A stretch of DNA of 64,000 nt, from the NCBI RefSeq assembly GCF_004214795.1, contig NZ_CP035928.1, positions 372,001-436,000 of the forward strand. The letters run 5' to 3'. Positions 36,094 through 46,847 of the stretch are shown piece by piece (within the stretch, counting starts at the first letter, position 1; each line of letters starts with the position of its first letter). The position numbers and the translations under genes were made by a program. This DNA comes from Malaciobacter pacificus. Lineage in GTDB: Bacteria; Campylobacterota; Campylobacteria; Campylobacterales; Arcobacteraceae. A model generated the notes under the pieces. That model searched no databases. It saw only the letters and a list, made by a program, of their open reading frames with translations, and had not been told where the DNA came from.

Positions 36094-36588
36094 ATGAATA
36101 CTTCTAGCAATAATAAAAACCTATTTAGAAAGATTAAATATAAATTTGATTTTGTAACTTCTAATCATGGTAAAAATTGGCTCTTAGCTCTTAATTGGAT
36201 TTTTATTTTTGAACTAATATCTTCGATTTTAGAATACAATTTAGTTGAAAAAGCACAAAACTTTGTAGAGCCAATTACAAATACTTTATTTAAAGAAATA
36301 TCAATAGCTATCTTATTAGTTTTATTTATATGGTATAGTTTATATAATTTTATTTTTATGAATAAAGAGAGATTTTTACTTTTTACAATTTATATTTGGG
36401 TTTGTATCTATTTTTTATTTACAAATGATTTAACTTTTAATTTACTTTTACACAATCTAAATCCTACAGAATTATATATTGATGGCTTTGGCATATATTT
36501 AGTTGTGCAAGTTTTATTGAAAGTTATAATTTTATACTTGATATATAAATTGTTGATAGCATTTAAAAATCGAAAAAGTAATACCTAA
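36094..36588 (+). CDS. Hypothetical membrane protein with about four helices
   Basis: I do not recognise this 164-residue protein. It has a basic N-terminal stretch, then about four hydrophobic segments near residues 29-46, 69-90, 95-109 and 132-157, and a basic tail. Ribosome site TAGGAGA precedes the ATG. It stands alone between the XdhC-like gene and the DUF6394 gene. An N-terminal motif resembling the start of some ion channels (KIKYKFD) is too weak to use. Confidence 0.6.
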   Translation: MNTSSNNKNLFRKIKYKFDFVTSNHGKNWLLALNWIFIFELISSILEYNLVEKAQNFVEPITNTLFKEISIAILLVLFIWYSLYNFIFMNKERFLLFTIYIWVCIYFLFTNDLTFNLLLHNLNPTELYIDGFGIYLVVQVLLKVIILYLIYKLLIAFKNRKSNT

Positions 36589-36673
36589 GTGAACTCACCC
36601 TAAACAAGTAAGTATTCAGTTATATTTGGCTAAAATATCTGCCATTTATAATGCATAAAATAAAAGGATAACT

Positions 36674-37018
36674 ATGGATTGGGGTAAAGTAACCTATATT
36701 TTCTTTTCACTAATGTCTCTTACAACAACAGCTGGATTTTTATACGAGCCAAACGAAATTGCACTATTCGTAGCTGCTGGGGTAAATATTATATCAACAG
36801 TTTTAAAACTTGGTGTTAGAAACTTATTAGCTGCAGAACTTCTTGCAAGTTCGTTAGTTGCAGATTTACACTTAATCCCTGCATTTATGGTATTAACATT
36901 TACAAATGACCTACCATTAGCAATTTCATTAGCAATTGGAGCAGTTGTAGCAAATGTGTTCTCAATTGCATTAGCATTAATAGAAAGTGCAAAAAGTCAA
37001 GATAAGGAAGAATTTTAA
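36674..37018 (+). CDS. Small membrane protein, probably DUF6394 family
   Basis: A 114-residue protein with about four hydrophobic segments and few charges, starting [16 protein letters not shown]. It resembles an uncharacterised membrane family common in Campylobacterota upstream of leuS. It overlaps leuS by one base (TAATG), so the two are cotranscribed. Ribosome site AAAGGA. The family name is from memory and moderately certain. Confidence 0.65.
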   Translation: MDWGKVTYIFFSLMSLTTTAGFLYEPNEIALFVAAGVNIISTVLKLGVRNLLAAELLASSLVADLHLIPAFMVLTFTNDLPLAISLAIGAVVANVFSIALALIESAKSQDKEEF

Positions 37019-39483
37019 TGGAATATAATTCAAAAGAGATTGAGCAAAAATGGCAAAACTACTGGAGTGAAAATCAATCTTTTGAACCTAGTGATGATCA
37101 ATCAAAAGAGAAAAAATATATCTTAAGTATGTTTCCATACCCAAGTGGTAGAATTCACATGGGACATGTTAGAAACTACTGTTTAGGTGATGCATTCGCT
37201 AGACACTTTAGAAAATCAAACTACAATGTTTTACACCCAATTGGTTGGGATAGTTTTGGAATGCCTGCTGAGAATGCAGCAATAAAAAATAAACTTCATC
37301 CAAAAAAATGGACTTATGAAAATATTGATTATATGAGAGATGAACTAAGAGCATTAGGTCTTTCTTTTAGTGAAAATCAAGAGTTTGCAACAAGTGATGA
37401 ATTATATACAAAATGGGAACAAGAGTTTATTATCAAAATGTTTGAAGAGGGGCTTTTATATAGAAAGTCTACGACTGTAAACTGGTGTCCACATGATTTA
37501 ACTGTTCTTGCAAATGAACAATTAGAAGAGGGTTGTTGTTGGAGATGTGGTACAGAGGTAGTTCAAAAAGAGATGCCTGGTTACTACATTGGTATTACAA
37601 AGTATGCACAAGAATTATTAGATGATTTAAAACTTTTAGAAAATGATTGGCCAAGCCAAGTTTTAACTATGCAAGAAAATTGGATTGGTAGAAGTGAAGG
37701 TTTAGAATTTAAGTTCCAAATTGATTATGATTCAAGAATGAAACTTGATAGACAATTTACTAAATATTTAGTATTTACAACTAGACCAGATACTATTTAC
37801 GGGGTTTCTTATTCTGCACTTGCTCCAGAACATCCAATTGTAAAATATATTGTAGAGCACAATCTTTTACCTCAAAAGAAAATTAATGCAATTAAAGAGA
37901 TGCAAAAAGTTAGTGAAAGAGATAGAGCAACACAAGAAAAAGAAGGTATTTCTTTAGAAATTGATGTTGTACATCCTTTAACTGGTGAAAAAATTCCTGT
38001 ATGGGTTGCAAACTTTGTATTAAGCTCTTATGGTGGAGGTGCTGTTATGGCAGTACCAGCTCACGACCAAAGAGATTTTGAATTTGCTAAGAAATATGAT
38101 TTACCAATTAAACAAGTTATATCTGGACCTGAAGGGTTAATAGAAAATCCAACAGAAGCATATACAGGTGAGGGTGAATTAATCAACTCTGAAAGCTTTA
38201 CTGGTCTTCAAAATACAAAAGCTAAAAAAGCAATTATGTATCATTTTGAGCAAAACTCTTATGGTGTTAAAAAAATCAATTTTAAACTTAGAGATTGGGG
38301 AGTTTCAAGACAAAGATATTGGGGAGCACCTATTCCATTTGTACATTGTGATGATTGTGGATTAGTTCCTGAAAAAACTGAGAATCTACCAATTGCACTT
38401 CCAGAAGATGTAGAAATTACAGGTGAAGGGAATCCTTTAGATTCTCATCCAACTTGGAAACATACTAATTGTCCTAAATGTGGTAAACCAGCAACTAGAG
38501 AAACTGATACTTTAGATACATTTGTTCAATCTTCTTGGTACTTCTTAAGATACGCAACTGACCATAAAAAATGGAATGATGTTGGTATTTCAAAAGAAGA
38601 TAGTAAATACTGGATGGATGTTGACCAATATATTGGTGGAATAGAACATGCAATTTTACACTTACTTTATGCAAGATTCTTTACAAAAGTACTAAGAGAT
38701 TTAGGTTATACTGAATCAACTGAGCCATTTAAAAGGTTACTTACTCAAGGTATGGTACTTAAAGATGGTGCTAAGATGAGTAAATCAAAAGGAAATGTAG
38801 TAGATCCTGACTTAATTGTTGAGAAATATGGAGCTGACACAGCTAGATTATTTATTTTATTTGCTGCTCCTCCTACAAAAGAGTTAGAGTGGAATGATTC
38901 TGCTGTTGATGGTTCATTTAGATTTATAAAAAGATTTTTTGAAAGGTCAGCTAATGTTACAAATGAAGCAGTAGCTAACTTTAAAAATATTGACCATTCA
39001 TCATTAGATAAAGATGAAAAAGATGCAAGAAAGAAAGTATATGAAGCTTTAGAAAAATCTAATGAGGTATTTACTAAAACGTATACATTTAATACTTTAA
39101 TTGCATCATGTATGGAAGCTTTAAATGCTCTTCAAACACAAAAAAATGAATTAGTATGGGCTGAAGGTTACTATGTTTTAACAAATATTTTAGAACCAAT
39201 TATTCCTCATACTTGTTGGGAACTTTCAAAAGAGTTATTCAATCTTGAAAACTTTGGTGAAAAATTAGAAATTAAAGAAGAAGTATTTACTTTAGATTCA
39301 ATCTCTTTAGCTGTTACAATTAATGGTAAAAAAAGATGTGAAATTGAAGTAAGCCCAAGTGCTTCAAAAGATGAGATTTTAGCGATGGCTAAAGAAGTTG
39401 GTGCAAAATGGATTGATGGTAAAGAAATCATCAAAGAGATTGTTGTACCAAATAAATTAGTAAATTTAGTAGTTAAAGGATAA
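37018..39483 (+). CDS. leuS: Leucyl-tRNA synthetase
   Basis: An 821-residue class I synthetase. The HIGH-type motif is HMGHVRNY near residue 48 and the KMSKS motif is intact ([12 protein letters not shown]). The editing domain has TTRPDTIYG and the [13 protein letters not shown] segment, and zinc-binding cysteine pairs are visible. It is first of a leuS-lptE-folC-M23-bactofilin-helicase run with overlaps or gaps of under 10 bases, a gene order seen in Campylobacterota. Confidence 0.96.
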   Translation: MEYNSKEIEQKWQNYWSENQSFEPSDDQSKEKKYILSMFPYPSGRIHMGHVRNYCLGDAFARHFRKSNYNVLHPIGWDSFGMPAENAAIKNKLHPKKWTYENIDYMRDELRALGLSFSENQEFATSDELYTKWEQEFIIKMFEEGLLYRKSTTVNWCPHDLTVLANEQLEEGCCWRCGTEVVQKEMPGYYIGITKYAQELLDDLKLLENDWPSQVLTMQENWIGRSEGLEFKFQIDYDSRMKLDRQFTKYLVFTTRPDTIYGVSYSALAPEHPIVKYIVEHNLLPQKKINAIKEMQKVSERDRATQEKEGISLEIDVVHPLTGEKIPVWVANFVLSSYGGGAVMAVPAHDQRDFEFAKKYDLPIKQVISGPEGLIENPTEAYTGEGELINSESFTGLQNTKAKKAIMYHFEQNSYGVKKINFKLRDWGVSRQRYWGAPIPFVHCDDCGLVPEKTENLPIALPEDVEITGEGNPLDSHPTWKHTNCPKCGKPATRETDTLDTFVQSSWYFLRYATDHKKWNDVGISKEDSKYWMDVDQYIGGIEHAILHLLYARFFTKVLRDLGYTESTEPFKRLLTQGMVLKDGAKMSKSKGNVVDPDLIVEKYGADTARLFILFAAPPTKELEWNDSAVDGSFRFIKRFFERSANVTNEAVANFKNIDHSSLDKDEKDARKKVYEALEKSNEVFTKTYTFNTLIASCMEALNALQTQKNELVWAEGYYVLTNILEPIIPHTCWELSKELFNLENFGEKLEIKEEVFTLDSISLAVTINGKKRCEIEVSPSASKDEILAMAKEVGAKWIDGKEIIKEIVVPNKLVNLVVKG

Positions 39484-39489
39484 AAGATT

Positions 39490-40032
39490 ATGAAAAGTAT
39501 GAATAATATTTCAAAAAAAGTACTATTTGTACTTTTCACTTCTTTTATTTCACTCTCTTTATTTTCTGGATGTGGATATAAACCATCAACTTATTACGCA
39601 AAGAAAGAGTTAAGCGGTAAAGTCTTTGTTAAACTTTTTGTAGATTTAAAAGACCCTAAAAATGCAGTATTAATAAAAGATTCAATAAATCAATTATTAG
39701 CACAAAAAATAGGTTCTAAATTAGTATATGATGAGAGTTTAGCAGATACTGTTATGAACTTAAAAATTAATTCTGTAAAAATGAGAACACTACAATATGA
39801 TATTGATGGATATAATAAGTTATATAAAGCAGTTGTAGATATTTTAGTTAGCTATACAAAAAAAGATACTAATAAAACTAACAAATTTATTGTTACAGGA
39901 GAGCATAACTTCTCTGTTGATGATGGTTCAACAATTACAGATACAAAAAGATTTGATGCTATTAAAAATGCAAGTGAAGATGCACTTGATGAAGTTTTAT
40001 CAAAAATTGCAGTTTCTTCTTTTAGACAATGA
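39490..40032 (+). CDS. lptE: LPS-assembly lipoprotein LptE-like
   Basis: A 180-residue lipoprotein with a signal peptide and lipobox (LFSGC). LptE plugs the LptD barrel that inserts lipopolysaccharide in the outer membrane. The GCGYKPS start of the mature protein and the position between leuS and folC agree with LptE of related genomes. It overlaps folC by 4 bases (ATGA). Confidence 0.85.
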   Translation: MKSMNNISKKVLFVLFTSFISLSLFSGCGYKPSTYYAKKELSGKVFVKLFVDLKDPKNAVLIKDSINQLLAQKIGSKLVYDESLADTVMNLKINSVKMRTLQYDIDGYNKLYKAVVDILVSYTKKDTNKTNKFIVTGEHNFSVDDGSTITDTKRFDAIKNASEDALDEVLSKIAVSSFRQ

Positions 40033-41198
40033 GATATGATTTAAAAAAGTGTTCTTTAGAACACTTCTTAGAGCACAAAACACTTTACTACGATAAAATC
40101 GATTTTTCTATTGTTCATAGATCATGGGAAATACTAAAAACAAAAATTAAAACACCTTTTGTGATTCATCTTGTAGGAACTAATGGAAAAGGAAGTACAG
40201 GTAGATTTCTAGCTCACTATTTAGTTAAAAAAGATTATAAAGTTCTTCATTACAGTTCTCCTCATATTGTAAAATTCAATGAACGAATTTGGATAAATGG
40301 AAGTGATGTAAGCGATGAAACTTTAGAAAAAGCTCACAAATACCTTCAAGATATTCTTTCTGTAGAACTTTTAGAAAAATTGACATATTTTGAGTACACA
40401 ACACTTTTGGCTTTATACTTATCAAAAGATATGGATTATATTGTTTTAGAAGCAGGTCTTGGTGGTGAGTTTGACGCTACAAATGTGATTGAAAACAATC
40501 TATCTTTAATCACTACAATTGACTTAGATCATCAAAGCTTTTTAGGTAATAGTGTTGAAGATATAGCTAAAACAAAAATGCGTTCAGTTGATAATAAAAT
40601 GATAATTGGATATCAACTTCATGATAGTGTTTATGAAGTTGCTAGTGAAGTAAAAAAACAAATAAAAGAAGAGCGAAATAGAGAGATTGAGATTATTGAA
40701 GTAAAAGAGTTTGAAAAGTATATTTTAAATAACTCTTTTGCCTCATATTTAAAAAGAAATCTTCATTTAGTTATTGAGTGTTTAAATCAATTAAATATTG
40801 ATATTGATATAAAACTTTTTGATGATGTAAAACTTTTTGGGAGATGTCAAAAAGTTTTACCAAATGTAACTATTGATGTTGGTCACAACCCTCTTGCTGC
40901 AAGAGCTTTAGTAAATGAATTTAAAGATAAGAAGCTTACCTTGATTTATAATTCTTACAAAGATAAGGATTATGAAAAAGTATTAAGTATATTAAAACCA
41001 ATAATAAGTAAAATAATTATTATTCCTGTTGAAGATAAAAGAATTGTAGATAAAAATAATTTATTAGAAATTATAAATAAATTAAATATAATACAATTTA
41101 ACTCACTTGAAATAAATGAAAATGAAGAGTATTTAGTCTTTGGTTCATTTTTAGTAGTTGAGAAATTTTTATCTTTAATAGGCTTTAATGAAAAATAG
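40029..41198 (+). CDS. folC: Folylpolyglutamate synthase / dihydrofolate synthase
   Basis: A 389-residue Mur-ligase-type enzyme that joins glutamate to folates. The ATP loop is GTNGKGSTGRF; other family segments are YSSPHIVKFNERI, EAGLGGEFDATN and DVGHNPLAAR. It overlaps lptE by 4 bases and the M23 peptidase gene by 11. Confidence 0.93.
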   Translation: MRYDLKKCSLEHFLEHKTLYYDKIDFSIVHRSWEILKTKIKTPFVIHLVGTNGKGSTGRFLAHYLVKKDYKVLHYSSPHIVKFNERIWINGSDVSDETLEKAHKYLQDILSVELLEKLTYFEYTTLLALYLSKDMDYIVLEAGLGGEFDATNVIENNLSLITTIDLDHQSFLGNSVEDIAKTKMRSVDNKMIIGYQLHDSVYEVASEVKKQIKEERNREIEIIEVKEFEKYILNNSFASYLKRNLHLVIECLNQLNIDIDIKLFDDVKLFGRCQKVLPNVTIDVGHNPLAARALVNEFKDKKLTLIYNSYKDKDYEKVLSILKPIISKIIIIPVEDKRIVDKNNLLEIINKLNIIQFNSLEINENEEYLVFGSFLVVEKFLSLIGFNEK

Positions 41199-42096
41199 AT
41201 TAATAATTACAATATCAGACATAAAAGGTACTAAATCTTACAATATACATCAACTCTTTAGAAAATTCTTTTTTATAATTTTAACAGCTACTTTTATTTT
41301 ACTAGCAGGAAGTTTTCTATTTATTAATTATTTAACAAGCGAAGTTGAACAAGTTAAACAATCAAAGAAAAACCAAGAAACTCAACTAAATATCTTAAAA
41401 GAAAAAGAGGATAAATTAGTATCTCAAAATAAATTATATTCAATGCAAATAAAAAGTAAAGTGCAAGATATAGAAGAATTAAGCTCAAAACTTGATGAAA
41501 TTCATACTATAATTGGTATTGAAGATGATGATACAAAAGAAGAAATTACTAAAAAAACTTTAGATACTATAAATGAAAATAAAAAGAAATATGCACTTAA
41601 CCTTATTCCAAATGGTAAGCCTTTAGAAAAATTTAGATACTCATCAAATTTTGGTTACAGAATTAATCCTGTAACTAAAAAAAGACAGTTTCATAGAGGT
41701 TTAGATATGGCAGCACCTAGAAAAACTCCAATTAGAGCAACTGCTGATGGGATTATTGAGTATGTTCAAAGTAGAAATATTGGAGATTATGGAAGGGTTG
41801 TAAAAGTACAGCATAATTATGGTTTTAAAACTGTATATGCTCATATGGAAAAAACTTTTGTAAATGTTGGTGATATTATAAAAAAAGGTCAAATTCTAGG
41901 TTTAGTTGGAAACAGTGGTAGAAGTACAGCTCCACATTTGCATTATGAAGTTAGATATGCAAATATGGTTTTAAATCCAAGAAGATTTGTGGATTGGAAT
42001 CTAAGTAATTTTGAAGAAATATTTAAAAAAGAGAGGAAGATAGAATGGGAGTCTTTAGTAAGTCTGATAAACAGTCATCAAACTCAGCTACGATAA
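41188..42096 (+). CDS. M23 peptidase, probable cell-shape endopeptidase
   Basis: A 302-residue protein with one N-terminal membrane helix (about 28-50), a coiled coil (about 52-110) and a C-terminal LytM/M23 zinc peptidase domain with HRGLDMA and HLHYEVR ligands intact. It would cut peptidoglycan crosslinks. The next gene, overlapping by 52 bases, is a bactofilin; the same pairing in Helicobacter (Csd1 and CcmA) sets helical cell shape. A role in cell curvature is inferred from that. Confidence 0.88.
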   Translation: MKNRLIITISDIKGTKSYNIHQLFRKFFFIILTATFILLAGSFLFINYLTSEVEQVKQSKKNQETQLNILKEKEDKLVSQNKLYSMQIKSKVQDIEELSSKLDEIHTIIGIEDDDTKEEITKKTLDTINENKKKYALNLIPNGKPLEKFRYSSNFGYRINPVTKKRQFHRGLDMAAPRKTPIRATADGIIEYVQSRNIGDYGRVVKVQHNYGFKTVYAHMEKTFVNVGDIIKKGQILGLVGNSGRSTAPHLHYEVRYANMVLNPRRFVDWNLSNFEEIFKKERKIEWESLVSLINSHQTQLR

Positions 42097-42482
42097 TTGC
42101 AGAAGGTACTTGTATTATTGGTGGTATTAGTACAAAAGGAACAGTTCATATTGATGGAAAGTTTGAAGGTGTTATTTTAGAAGCTAATGTAATTTCTATT
42201 GGTCCAAAGGGTGAAGTGATTGGAGATATTAAAGCCAATAATTTAGTTGTAAATGGACTTTTTGATGGAAAAATTGATTGTAATGAAGTTCAAATTTTAT
42301 CTCAAGGAAAAGTTATAGGAGATATGAGATATAATGAACTTATAATAGAAACAAATGGGAAGTTTGAAGGTAGAGGTATTAGAAAAAATTCTGAACTAAA
42401 AAGTAAATATAATGAAGTTGAGAATAAAATTAATAACATCGTTGTCTCGCCATCTAATATAATAGGTCATGATAAATCTTAA
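42045..42482 (+). CDS. Bactofilin (CcmA-like)
   Basis: A 145-residue cytoskeletal protein with the repeating beta-helix pattern (GTVHIDGKFEGVI, GPKGEVIGDIKANNLVVNG, GKVIGDM). The start MGVFSK lies inside the M23 gene end, with ribosome site AGAGGAAG, so the two are translationally coupled. Bactofilins form filaments at the membrane that position peptidoglycan enzymes. It overlaps the helicase gene by 14 bases. Confidence 0.92.
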   Translation: MGVFSKSDKQSSNSATIIAEGTCIIGGISTKGTVHIDGKFEGVILEANVISIGPKGEVIGDIKANNLVVNGLFDGKIDCNEVQILSQGKVIGDMRYNELIIETNGKFEGRGIRKNSELKSKYNEVENKINNIVVSPSNIIGHDKS

Positions 42483-44589
42483 AAAGAAACTAGAAACACT
42501 TTATACAAAAAAAGAAGAAATAGAAAAGCAGATTTTAGAGCTTGAGCAACAAATACAAGAACAAGAGTTAATTTCACAAAAAAGAAACTTTTCTAAAGAT
42601 GAAAAAATAGATATATTTAAATCTTTATTTATAGCAAGATTTGATATTTATGCAAAAAAATGGATAAATAAAGAGGGAACAAAACAAAATTTCTTTCCTG
42701 TAACTCAAACATTTAGAGGTGAAGATTATCTACCTTTAACAAATAAAGAGATTGAAGAGCATTTAAGAGGACAATCTTTTTTAGCAACTTATTGTATAAA
42801 CTTACAAAATAAATCAAAGTTTATAGCCTTTGAAATACTTGATGAAGATAAATTTAAATTACAAATTGCACTAAACTCTGTTAATGTAAGAGCATACTAT
42901 GAGTTAAACTCTCATAATAGTTTAGTAGCTTGGATTTTTTTAGAAGAGGAAATCTCTTCGAAAGTAGTATTTAACTTTGCACAATTTATTTTAAAAAAAG
43001 CAAATATCTCCGCAAAAGTTTTTCCAAATAAAGAGTTTGCTACAAAAGCAAGTTTAGGAATGCCTTTAGAGTTACCTTTACATTTAGAGTATAGAAATAG
43101 AAATAAAACTGTATTTATTGATGCTAATACAAATAAAATATATGAAGACCAATGGATGGTGCTAAATTCAGTAAAAAAAGTTTCTAAAGAGATTATATAT
43201 ACATATTCTCAAAACTCTGAACTTGTAAGTATTGTAAAAGAGTTTGATGATATTGAGTTTCCAATTGAAAATATTGAAATTGTATTATTTGATTATATTT
43301 ATATCCCAACTTTACATTTATCAAAAAGTTTAATTAATAAATTAAAAGCATTCTCTTCTTTTGATAATCCTCAAATAAAAGTTTTACTTAGTCTTAGAAA
43401 GCCACTTTATAATACTCCAAGAGTTATAAAATCTTTTGAAGAAGATGAAAGACATTTAATGCTTCCTAGAGGCTTATATCAAACGATTATTGACTTTTTT
43501 AATGAAAATGATGTGAAGTTTTCTATTGAAGATAAAAGAGTCTTTAGTAATATTGAAACAAAAAAAGTACAATTTAAATTAAGACCAGAACAAAATGATG
43601 CAATTGATGGAATTATGAAAAGTGACTTTTCTATTTGTGTTGCACCTCCTGGTTTTGGTAAGACTTTAATTGGTGCAAAAATGTTTGAACAAAGAGCTTG
43701 TAATACACTAATAGTTGTGAATAAAAATATGCTTTTAAACCAATGGATAGAAAGATTTGTTGATTATTTTGGATATTCTAAAAAAGATATTGGTTATCTA
43801 GGAAAAGGTCATAATAAACTTAATGGTTATATGGATGTTGCCACAATGCAAAGTTTAAAAAATGACCCAAGTATTATTAATAACTACTCTTTTGTAATTG
43901 TAGATGAATGTCATCATATACCAGCAGTTACTTTTGAGCAAATCATAAAAAACTTTAAGGGTAAATATATTTTGGGCTTAAGTGCAACTCCAAATAGAAA
44001 AGATGGATTAGACCCTATTTTATTTCAACAATTAGGTGATATATCTTATGAGTATAAAAAGAAAAGAACACACTATAATAAGTTAAAGATAATTAGAACG
44101 GATTTTGTTAGTGATGCTGAAAACTACTCTACTATCATCAATGAGTTATGTGTTGATGAAAAGAGAAATGATTTAATAATAAGTGCAATAAAAGATAATA
44201 TTAAAAGAAAAATTTTAGTTTTAACTGATAGAATAGAGCATATAAATTTACTAGAGACTCTTCTAGAAAATGAGGGTATAGATTTTGTTTGTGTTCATGG
44301 TAGCATGAATAAAAAACAACAAGTTGAGAATATGAAGCTTGTAAAAGAAAAATCCTTAATACTTGCAACAACATCATATTTTGGAGAAGGAATAGACTTC
44401 CCTCATTTAAATACTATTTTATTTGCAACACCAATTTCTTATTATGGAAGATTAATTCAATACTTAGGTCGAATTGGTAGAGGTAATCAAGAGTGCTTAG
44501 CTATTGATTTTTTAGATTCAAAAAATGCTATGTTAAATTCATCTTATAAAAAAAGATTAGATGGATATAAACAAATGCATTACAAATAA
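42469..44589 (+). CDS. TOTE-type primase-helicase fusion with degenerate primase domain
   Basis: A 706-residue protein. A short N-terminal coiled coil (1-37) precedes a domain (about 48-215) that matches the archaeo-eukaryotic primase of TOTE conflict systems. The catalytic D-x-D segment reads FEIL (121-124), and the GGH before the VWIFF strand is replaced by SLVAWIFL (151-158), so primase activity is probably lost. The helicase part is intact superfamily 2: VAPPGFGKT near 391, VDECHH near 478, LSATPNRKDGLDP near 504, and GRIGRG in the last domain. It sits at the end of a housekeeping run without other TOTE components, so it may serve repair rather than defence. Confidence 0.75.
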   Translation: MINLKKKLETLYTKKEEIEKQILELEQQIQEQELISQKRNFSKDEKIDIFKSLFIARFDIYAKKWINKEGTKQNFFPVTQTFRGEDYLPLTNKEIEEHLRGQSFLATYCINLQNKSKFIAFEILDEDKFKLQIALNSVNVRAYYELNSHNSLVAWIFLEEEISSKVVFNFAQFILKKANISAKVFPNKEFATKASLGMPLELPLHLEYRNRNKTVFIDANTNKIYEDQWMVLNSVKKVSKEIIYTYSQNSELVSIVKEFDDIEFPIENIEIVLFDYIYIPTLHLSKSLINKLKAFSSFDNPQIKVLLSLRKPLYNTPRVIKSFEEDERHLMLPRGLYQTIIDFFNENDVKFSIEDKRVFSNIETKKVQFKLRPEQNDAIDGIMKSDFSICVAPPGFGKTLIGAKMFEQRACNTLIVVNKNMLLNQWIERFVDYFGYSKKDIGYLGKGHNKLNGYMDVATMQSLKNDPSIINNYSFVIVDECHHIPAVTFEQIIKNFKGKYILGLSATPNRKDGLDPILFQQLGDISYEYKKKRTHYNKLKIIRTDFVSDAENYSTIINELCVDEKRNDLIISAIKDNIKRKILVLTDRIEHINLLETLLENEGIDFVCVHGSMNKKQQVENMKLVKEKSLILATTSYFGEGIDFPHLNTILFATPISYYGRLIQYLGRIGRGNQECLAIDFLDSKNAMLNSSYKKRLDGYKQMHYK

Positions 44590-44600
44590 GGAGCATAAAT

Positions 44601-46214
44601 ATGTTAGGAATAATTGTTTCTACAACACTTATAGCATTAGTTATAAACTTACTGCTAAAAAGATTTCATTTACCAACCATTATTGGTTATATTGTTACAG
44701 GAACTATAATCGCATATTTATTTAATCTTCATGATGCTGTTAATAATCATGAATTAAAAGAGATAGCAGAGTTTGGTGTTGTTTTTTTAATGTTTACTAT
44801 TGGATTGGAGTTTTCAATAGAGCATTTAAAAAAGATGAAAAGAGAGGTATTTTTTACAGGAACTCTTCAAATAGTTGTAACTGCACTAGTGGTATTTATA
44901 ATTTCAAAATTTGCAATAGGTCTTGGAACTCAAACATCTTTAATTATTGGTGCAGCCCTTGCTCTTTCTTCAACAGCAATTGTTTTAAAAACATTTAATG
45001 AAACAAAAGAGATAAATAGACCTCATGGTAGAAGAGTTTTAGGAATTTTAATTATGCAAGATATTGCTGTAATTCCAATTCTTTTAATGATATCATTTTT
45101 TACTATGGGTGAGGGAAGTAGTGTTACTTTAATGATCGGAAAAACAATTTTAGCCGCAATTGTTTTACTTGGACTTTTATATGTAACTGGAAAATATTTA
45201 TTAGAACCATTTTTAACACATGTTTCAAATACGAAATCTGATGAACTGTTCGTTGCTTCTGTTTTATTACTTGCAATGGGTTCTTCTTATTTAGCTTATT
45301 ACTTTGGATTTACATACTCTTTAGGTGCCTTTGTAGCAGGTATGTTAATTGCAGAGACTAAATTTAAACATCAAGTTGAAGCTGATTTAATTCCTTTTAG
45401 AAATATTTTATTAGGTGTATTCTTTATTACAGTTGGTATGCAAATTAACTTTAGTGTAATTGCTGATTATATATTTATAATTTTAATTTTACTACCTGCT
45501 TTAATGGGTTTAAAATACTTAATTATTTATACATTAGTTAGGTTTGAAGATAACAAAAGAGTTGCTTTTAAAACAGCATTATCTTTAATTCAAATTGGTG
45601 AGTTTTCACTTGCAATATTAGAGATTGCAAGAAGTCAAGATTTAGTAGATCCAACTTATTCTCAAGTATTAATTGTAACTATTGTAATTTCTATGATTTT
45701 AACGCCAATTATTTTAAAGAATTTATCTAAAGCAGCTGCAAAACTTGTTCCTGAAGATGTTATGATGGCTTGTAATACTAATCAAGTTGATGTTGATACA
45801 GAAAATCACGTTGTTGTATTAGGTTATGGTAGATTTGGACAATCAATTGTAAAGCAGTTAAAAAACTTCAATCAAAACTATGTGATATTAGAACACAATA
45901 TTAAGTTCTTCCAATTAGGTCAAAGTAGGGGTGAGCCAATTGTATTTGGAAATGCTGCTCAAAAACATATATTAAACTCATTAAATATTAAAAAAGCATC
46001 AGCTGTAATTGTTGCTGTTAATAACCCAGAAGCTTTACATTTAATTTGTGAGGCAGTAGATTCTTTAACACACAACAGTAAAACAATTGTAACAGTAACT
46101 AGTGAAAATGATAAAGTTATATTAGATACTTTACATTTAGAGCACGTTATTGTTGAAACAGACCAAATTGCAAAAGCAGTTGTTGATGAGGTTATGTTAT
46201 GTCGAATCGGTTAG
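44601..46214 (+). CDS. Kef-type cation/proton antiporter with RCK domain
   Basis: A 537-residue CPA2 family transporter. About twelve membrane helices (residues 1-380) with the GLEFS and SSTAIVLK segments are followed by a C-terminal Rossmann domain (VVVLGYGRFGQSIVKQL) that binds NAD(H) and gates transport. It would exchange K+ or Na+ for protons. The KefC-type glutathione control cannot be confirmed. Ribosome site AAGGAG, 11 bases after the helicase stop. Confidence 0.88.
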   Translation: MLGIIVSTTLIALVINLLLKRFHLPTIIGYIVTGTIIAYLFNLHDAVNNHELKEIAEFGVVFLMFTIGLEFSIEHLKKMKREVFFTGTLQIVVTALVVFIISKFAIGLGTQTSLIIGAALALSSTAIVLKTFNETKEINRPHGRRVLGILIMQDIAVIPILLMISFFTMGEGSSVTLMIGKTILAAIVLLGLLYVTGKYLLEPFLTHVSNTKSDELFVASVLLLAMGSSYLAYYFGFTYSLGAFVAGMLIAETKFKHQVEADLIPFRNILLGVFFITVGMQINFSVIADYIFIILILLPALMGLKYLIIYTLVRFEDNKRVAFKTALSLIQIGEFSLAILEIARSQDLVDPTYSQVLIVTIVISMILTPIILKNLSKAAAKLVPEDVMMACNTNQVDVDTENHVVVLGYGRFGQSIVKQLKNFNQNYVILEHNIKFFQLGQSRGEPIVFGNAAQKHILNSLNIKKASAVIVAVNNPEALHLICEAVDSLTHNSKTIVTVTSENDKVILDTLHLEHVIVETDQIAKAVVDEVMLCRIG

Positions 46215-46316
46215 TATTATAATTAATTATAATAATTATAAAAAATAAATTATAGTTTTAACTTATATGTAATCTTTATTAATATAAACTCTTCTTAGAT
46301 AATTTAAGGAGAGATT

Positions 46317-46847
46317 ATGAGATTTGGAAATATTTTACTAGGAGTTGGAGTACTAGCTTCAACTATGTTTGCTGAAGGTTTTATCAATTATAAGTCTTTA
46401 TCAAAAGATTTAAAAGCTCAGGCAAAAAAAGATGGTAATTTTGCAACAACTCAAGATGTAAAAGATGCTTTAAAAGCTAAAGATTGGGCTGTAGTTGATG
46501 TTAGAACAATTGAAGAGTGGTCAGGTGGATTTATTGAAGGAAGCCAAAGAATTGGTAGACAAGCACCTGAAAAAGCTTTAGAAAGTATTGTTACTGATAT
46601 GGATGATAACTTTGTAAAACCAAATTTAATAGTTGTTTGTAATACTGCTTCAAGAGCTTCTATTGATGCAGTTAAATTTAGAGATATGGGATTTAAAAAA
46701 GTAAAAATTTATCCAATGGTTACTTGGATTGATGAGTGTAATCCTGTGGTTACAAAATATTCTTTATCAAAGGATAAAACAGGTTCTAAACAAAAGTTCG
46801 GTAGCTATTATGCTGAACATTGTGTAAAACCAATAGATAAAAAGTAG
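46317..46847 (+). CDS. Exported rhodanese-like protein
   Basis: A 176-residue protein with a signal peptide and one rhodanese domain. The entry motif is VVDVRTIEEW and the active loop is CNTASR, with the catalytic Cys. A final Cys (EHCVKP) and another (DECNP) may form a disulfide. It could move sulfur or handle oxidised thiols in the periplasm. It has its own promoter region (46215-46316) and shares its last four residues, IDKK, with the opposing gene because of a palindrome over both stops. Confidence 0.85.
   Translation: MRFGNILLGVGVLASTMFAEGFINYKSLSKDLKAQAKKDGNFATTQDVKDALKAKDWAVVDVRTIEEWSGGFIEGSQRIGRQAPEKALESIVTDMDDNFVKPNLIVVCNTASRASIDAVKFRDMGFKKVKIYPMVTWIDECNPVVTKYSLSKDKTGSKQKFGSYYAEHCVKPIDKK

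Noticed and set aside
36636-36662. A GCTA followed by TATAAT upstream of the DUF6394 gene
   Set aside because: There is only one GCTA and the distance to TATAAT is 18 bp instead of 15, so it is not counted with the operator.
46317-46847. Rhodanese as the CXXCW protein of PQQ catabolic clusters
   Set aside because: It lacks the CXXCW motif and lies far from the PQQ genes; it is an ordinary exported rhodanese.
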